This document shows positions 6,586-7,349 of a stretch of 7,349 nucleotides of DNA, in pieces. The notes beneath the pieces are model-generated. The model was given only the letters and a program-made list of their open reading frames with translations, was not told the origin of the DNA and did no database searches. The first letter of the stretch is position 1, and each line of letters opens with the position of its first letter. The DNA comes from Bacillota bacterium (GTDB lineage: Bacteria; Bacillota; Clostridia; Oscillospirales; Ruminococcaceae), in the NCBI GenBank assembly GCA_023413185.1, contig JAEZQD010000037.1:1-7349 (forward strand), written 5' to 3'. Made by a program: the position numbers and the translations under genes.

Positions 6586-7349
6586 ATGCCAAAAATCGGC
6601 ATGAGGATTATGAAGACCGCCATTGCCGTGTTCCTTTGCTTTTTGATCTCGCCTGTGCGCGGTACGGCGGGCACACCCTTTTACTCGGCGATTGCCGCCA
6701 TTATCTGCATGCAGCCGTCTGTAACAGACAGCCTAAAGCTGTCGCTTTACCGTACTGTCGCCACTCTGTTTGGTGGTCTTGCGGGCATGGCGGTGCTGAT
6801 GGCGGAGCGTTCGCTGTATCCCGACGCGCCCCAGATGCTAAAATACCTCATTCTATCCGTCTGCATTGTCCTGCTTATCTATTTAACCCTTGTGATTAAG
6901 ATGCCCTCGGCGGCGGCGATTACCTGTGTGGTGTTTTTATCCACCTCCGTAACCCTGGGCGAGGTTGGGGTTGCGTATGTGTTTGCACTCAACCGAATTA
7001 TCGATACGCTCATCGGTATATTTGTCTCTGTGGGCGTCAACGCGGTGCAGCTGCCCATACGCAAGCGCAGGGATACGCTATATCTGTACGACCTGGATGG
7101 CGAGATGAGCGACCACAAAAAGGTTGCCATTAACCGTTTGTCTGATCTGCGGCGCTCGGTTTCTGTTTTCAGCCTGCACATACCGCCGTTTTTTCCGGAG
7201 GTTTTTGACGAGCTAAGGCTTAACCTTCCCGCAATTGTTATGGGAGGTGGCGCGCTGTATCACCCGGGGGATAACCGCTGGACCGAGCTTGCGTACATCC
7301 CCGAGGAGGATACAAAGGCGTTGTATGATGCCTTGGTCGGTACCGAGGT
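6586..7349 (+). CDS. FUSC/aromatic acid exporter-type membrane protein fused to Cof-like HAD domain, 3'-truncated
   Basis: The frame is open from ATG 6586 to the window end (254 complete codons). Residues about 8-155 form an integral membrane domain with hydrophobic segments near 9-22, 31-45, 58-73, 86-103, 109-124 and 128-152. Its motifs IGMRIMKTAIAVFLCFLI, PFYSAIAAIICMQPSV and FALNRIIDTLIGIFVSVGVN are typical of the N-terminal domain of FUSC/aromatic acid exporter-like proteins of Firmicutes. After a basic linker (PIRKRRDT, 157-164) comes YLYDLDGEMSDHKK, which resembles HAD motif I with Asp169 and Asp171. It is followed by a Cof-like stretch LNLPAIVMGGGALYHP (212-227). The usual motif I Thr is Glu173, and the motif II Thr region (normally ATGR) reads FSLHI (195-199), so phosphatase activity is doubtful in what is visible. 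Motifs III and IV lie beyond the edge. The start has AAAGG 11 nt upstream, a rather long spacing; ATG 6601 is an alternative without a ribosome binding site. The transported substrate is unknown. Confidence 0.85.
   Translation, partial: MPKIGMRIMKTAIAVFLCFLISPVRGTAGTPFYSAIAAIICMQPSVTDSLKLSLYRTVATLFGGLAGMAVLMAERSLYPDAPQMLKYLILSVCIVLLIYLTLVIKMPSAAAITCVVFLSTSVTLGEVGVAYVFALNRIIDTLIGIFVSVGVNAVQLPIRKRRDTLYLYDLDGEMSDHKKVAINRLSDLRRSVSVFSLHIPPFFPEVFDELRLNLPAIVMGGGALYHPGDNRWTELAYIPEEDTKALYDALVGTE

Noticed and set aside
6552..6899. A 115-codon plus-strand frame at the start of the exporter-HAD gene
   Set aside because: It is out of frame with the membrane protein that starts at 6586, and its translation has no membrane pattern or recognisable motif. 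The 6586 frame continues to the window end with clear family features.
1..7349. CRISPR array, insertion sequence, tRNA, phage or defence genes
   Set aside because: I saw no spaced repeats, transposase or integrase motifs, cloverleaf sequences or terminal inverted repeats. The gene content is ordinary metabolism and transport.

Overview
The window looks like chromosomal DNA from a fairly GC-rich anaerobic Firmicute, most likely a gut-type Clostridia member. That placement is inference. It rests on an oxygen-sensitive class III ribonucleotide reductase with its activase, a FeoB ferrous-iron transporter followed by the small Cys-rich protein that accompanies feoB in many Clostridia, an N-terminal FUSC/aromatic acid exporter-type membrane protein of Firmicute style, and strong GGAGG-like ribosome binding sites. 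No rRNA or tRNA is present to fix the taxonomy.

Layout. (1) Positions 1-2109, plus strand: feoB, cut at its 5' end by the window edge, so the first codons are already inside the Walker A (G1) motif. (2) 2171-2347, plus: a 58-residue FeoB-associated Cys-rich membrane protein. (3) 2348-2459: a convergent intergenic gap holding a 14-bp-stem hairpin that can end transcription from both sides. (4) 2460-6179, minus: an apparent three-gene operon read leftward in the order nrdD, nrdG, nitrilase-superfamily amidohydrolase. nrdD and nrdG overlap by 11 bp, and nrdG and the amidohydrolase are 32 bp apart. (5) 6180-6585: a 406-bp divergent intergenic region with no credible gene. It holds a good sigma-70-type promoter facing nrdD, a near-consensus NrdR box upstream of it, two short perfect palindromes around the box, an 11-bp-spaced direct repeat and weaker rightward promoter candidates. 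(6) 6586 to the window end, plus: a membrane protein of the FUSC/aromatic acid exporter type, with the start of a Cof-like HAD domain fused behind it. It is cut by the window's 3' edge.

How the genes work together. FeoB imports Fe(II) and its small partner probably assists. NrdG is an iron-sulfur radical-SAM activase that installs the glycyl radical on NrdD, which makes dNTPs without oxygen. The NrdR box suggests nucleotide-dependent repression of the nrd operon. Why an amidohydrolase sits at the end of that operon is unknown. Most of the window is ordinary housekeeping metabolism and I see no evidence of an undescribed multi-gene system. The observations most worth a second look are the exporter-HAD fusion with eroded HAD motifs, the amidohydrolase in the nrd operon, the three-Cys version of the NrdD zinc site, and the structured nrdD control region.
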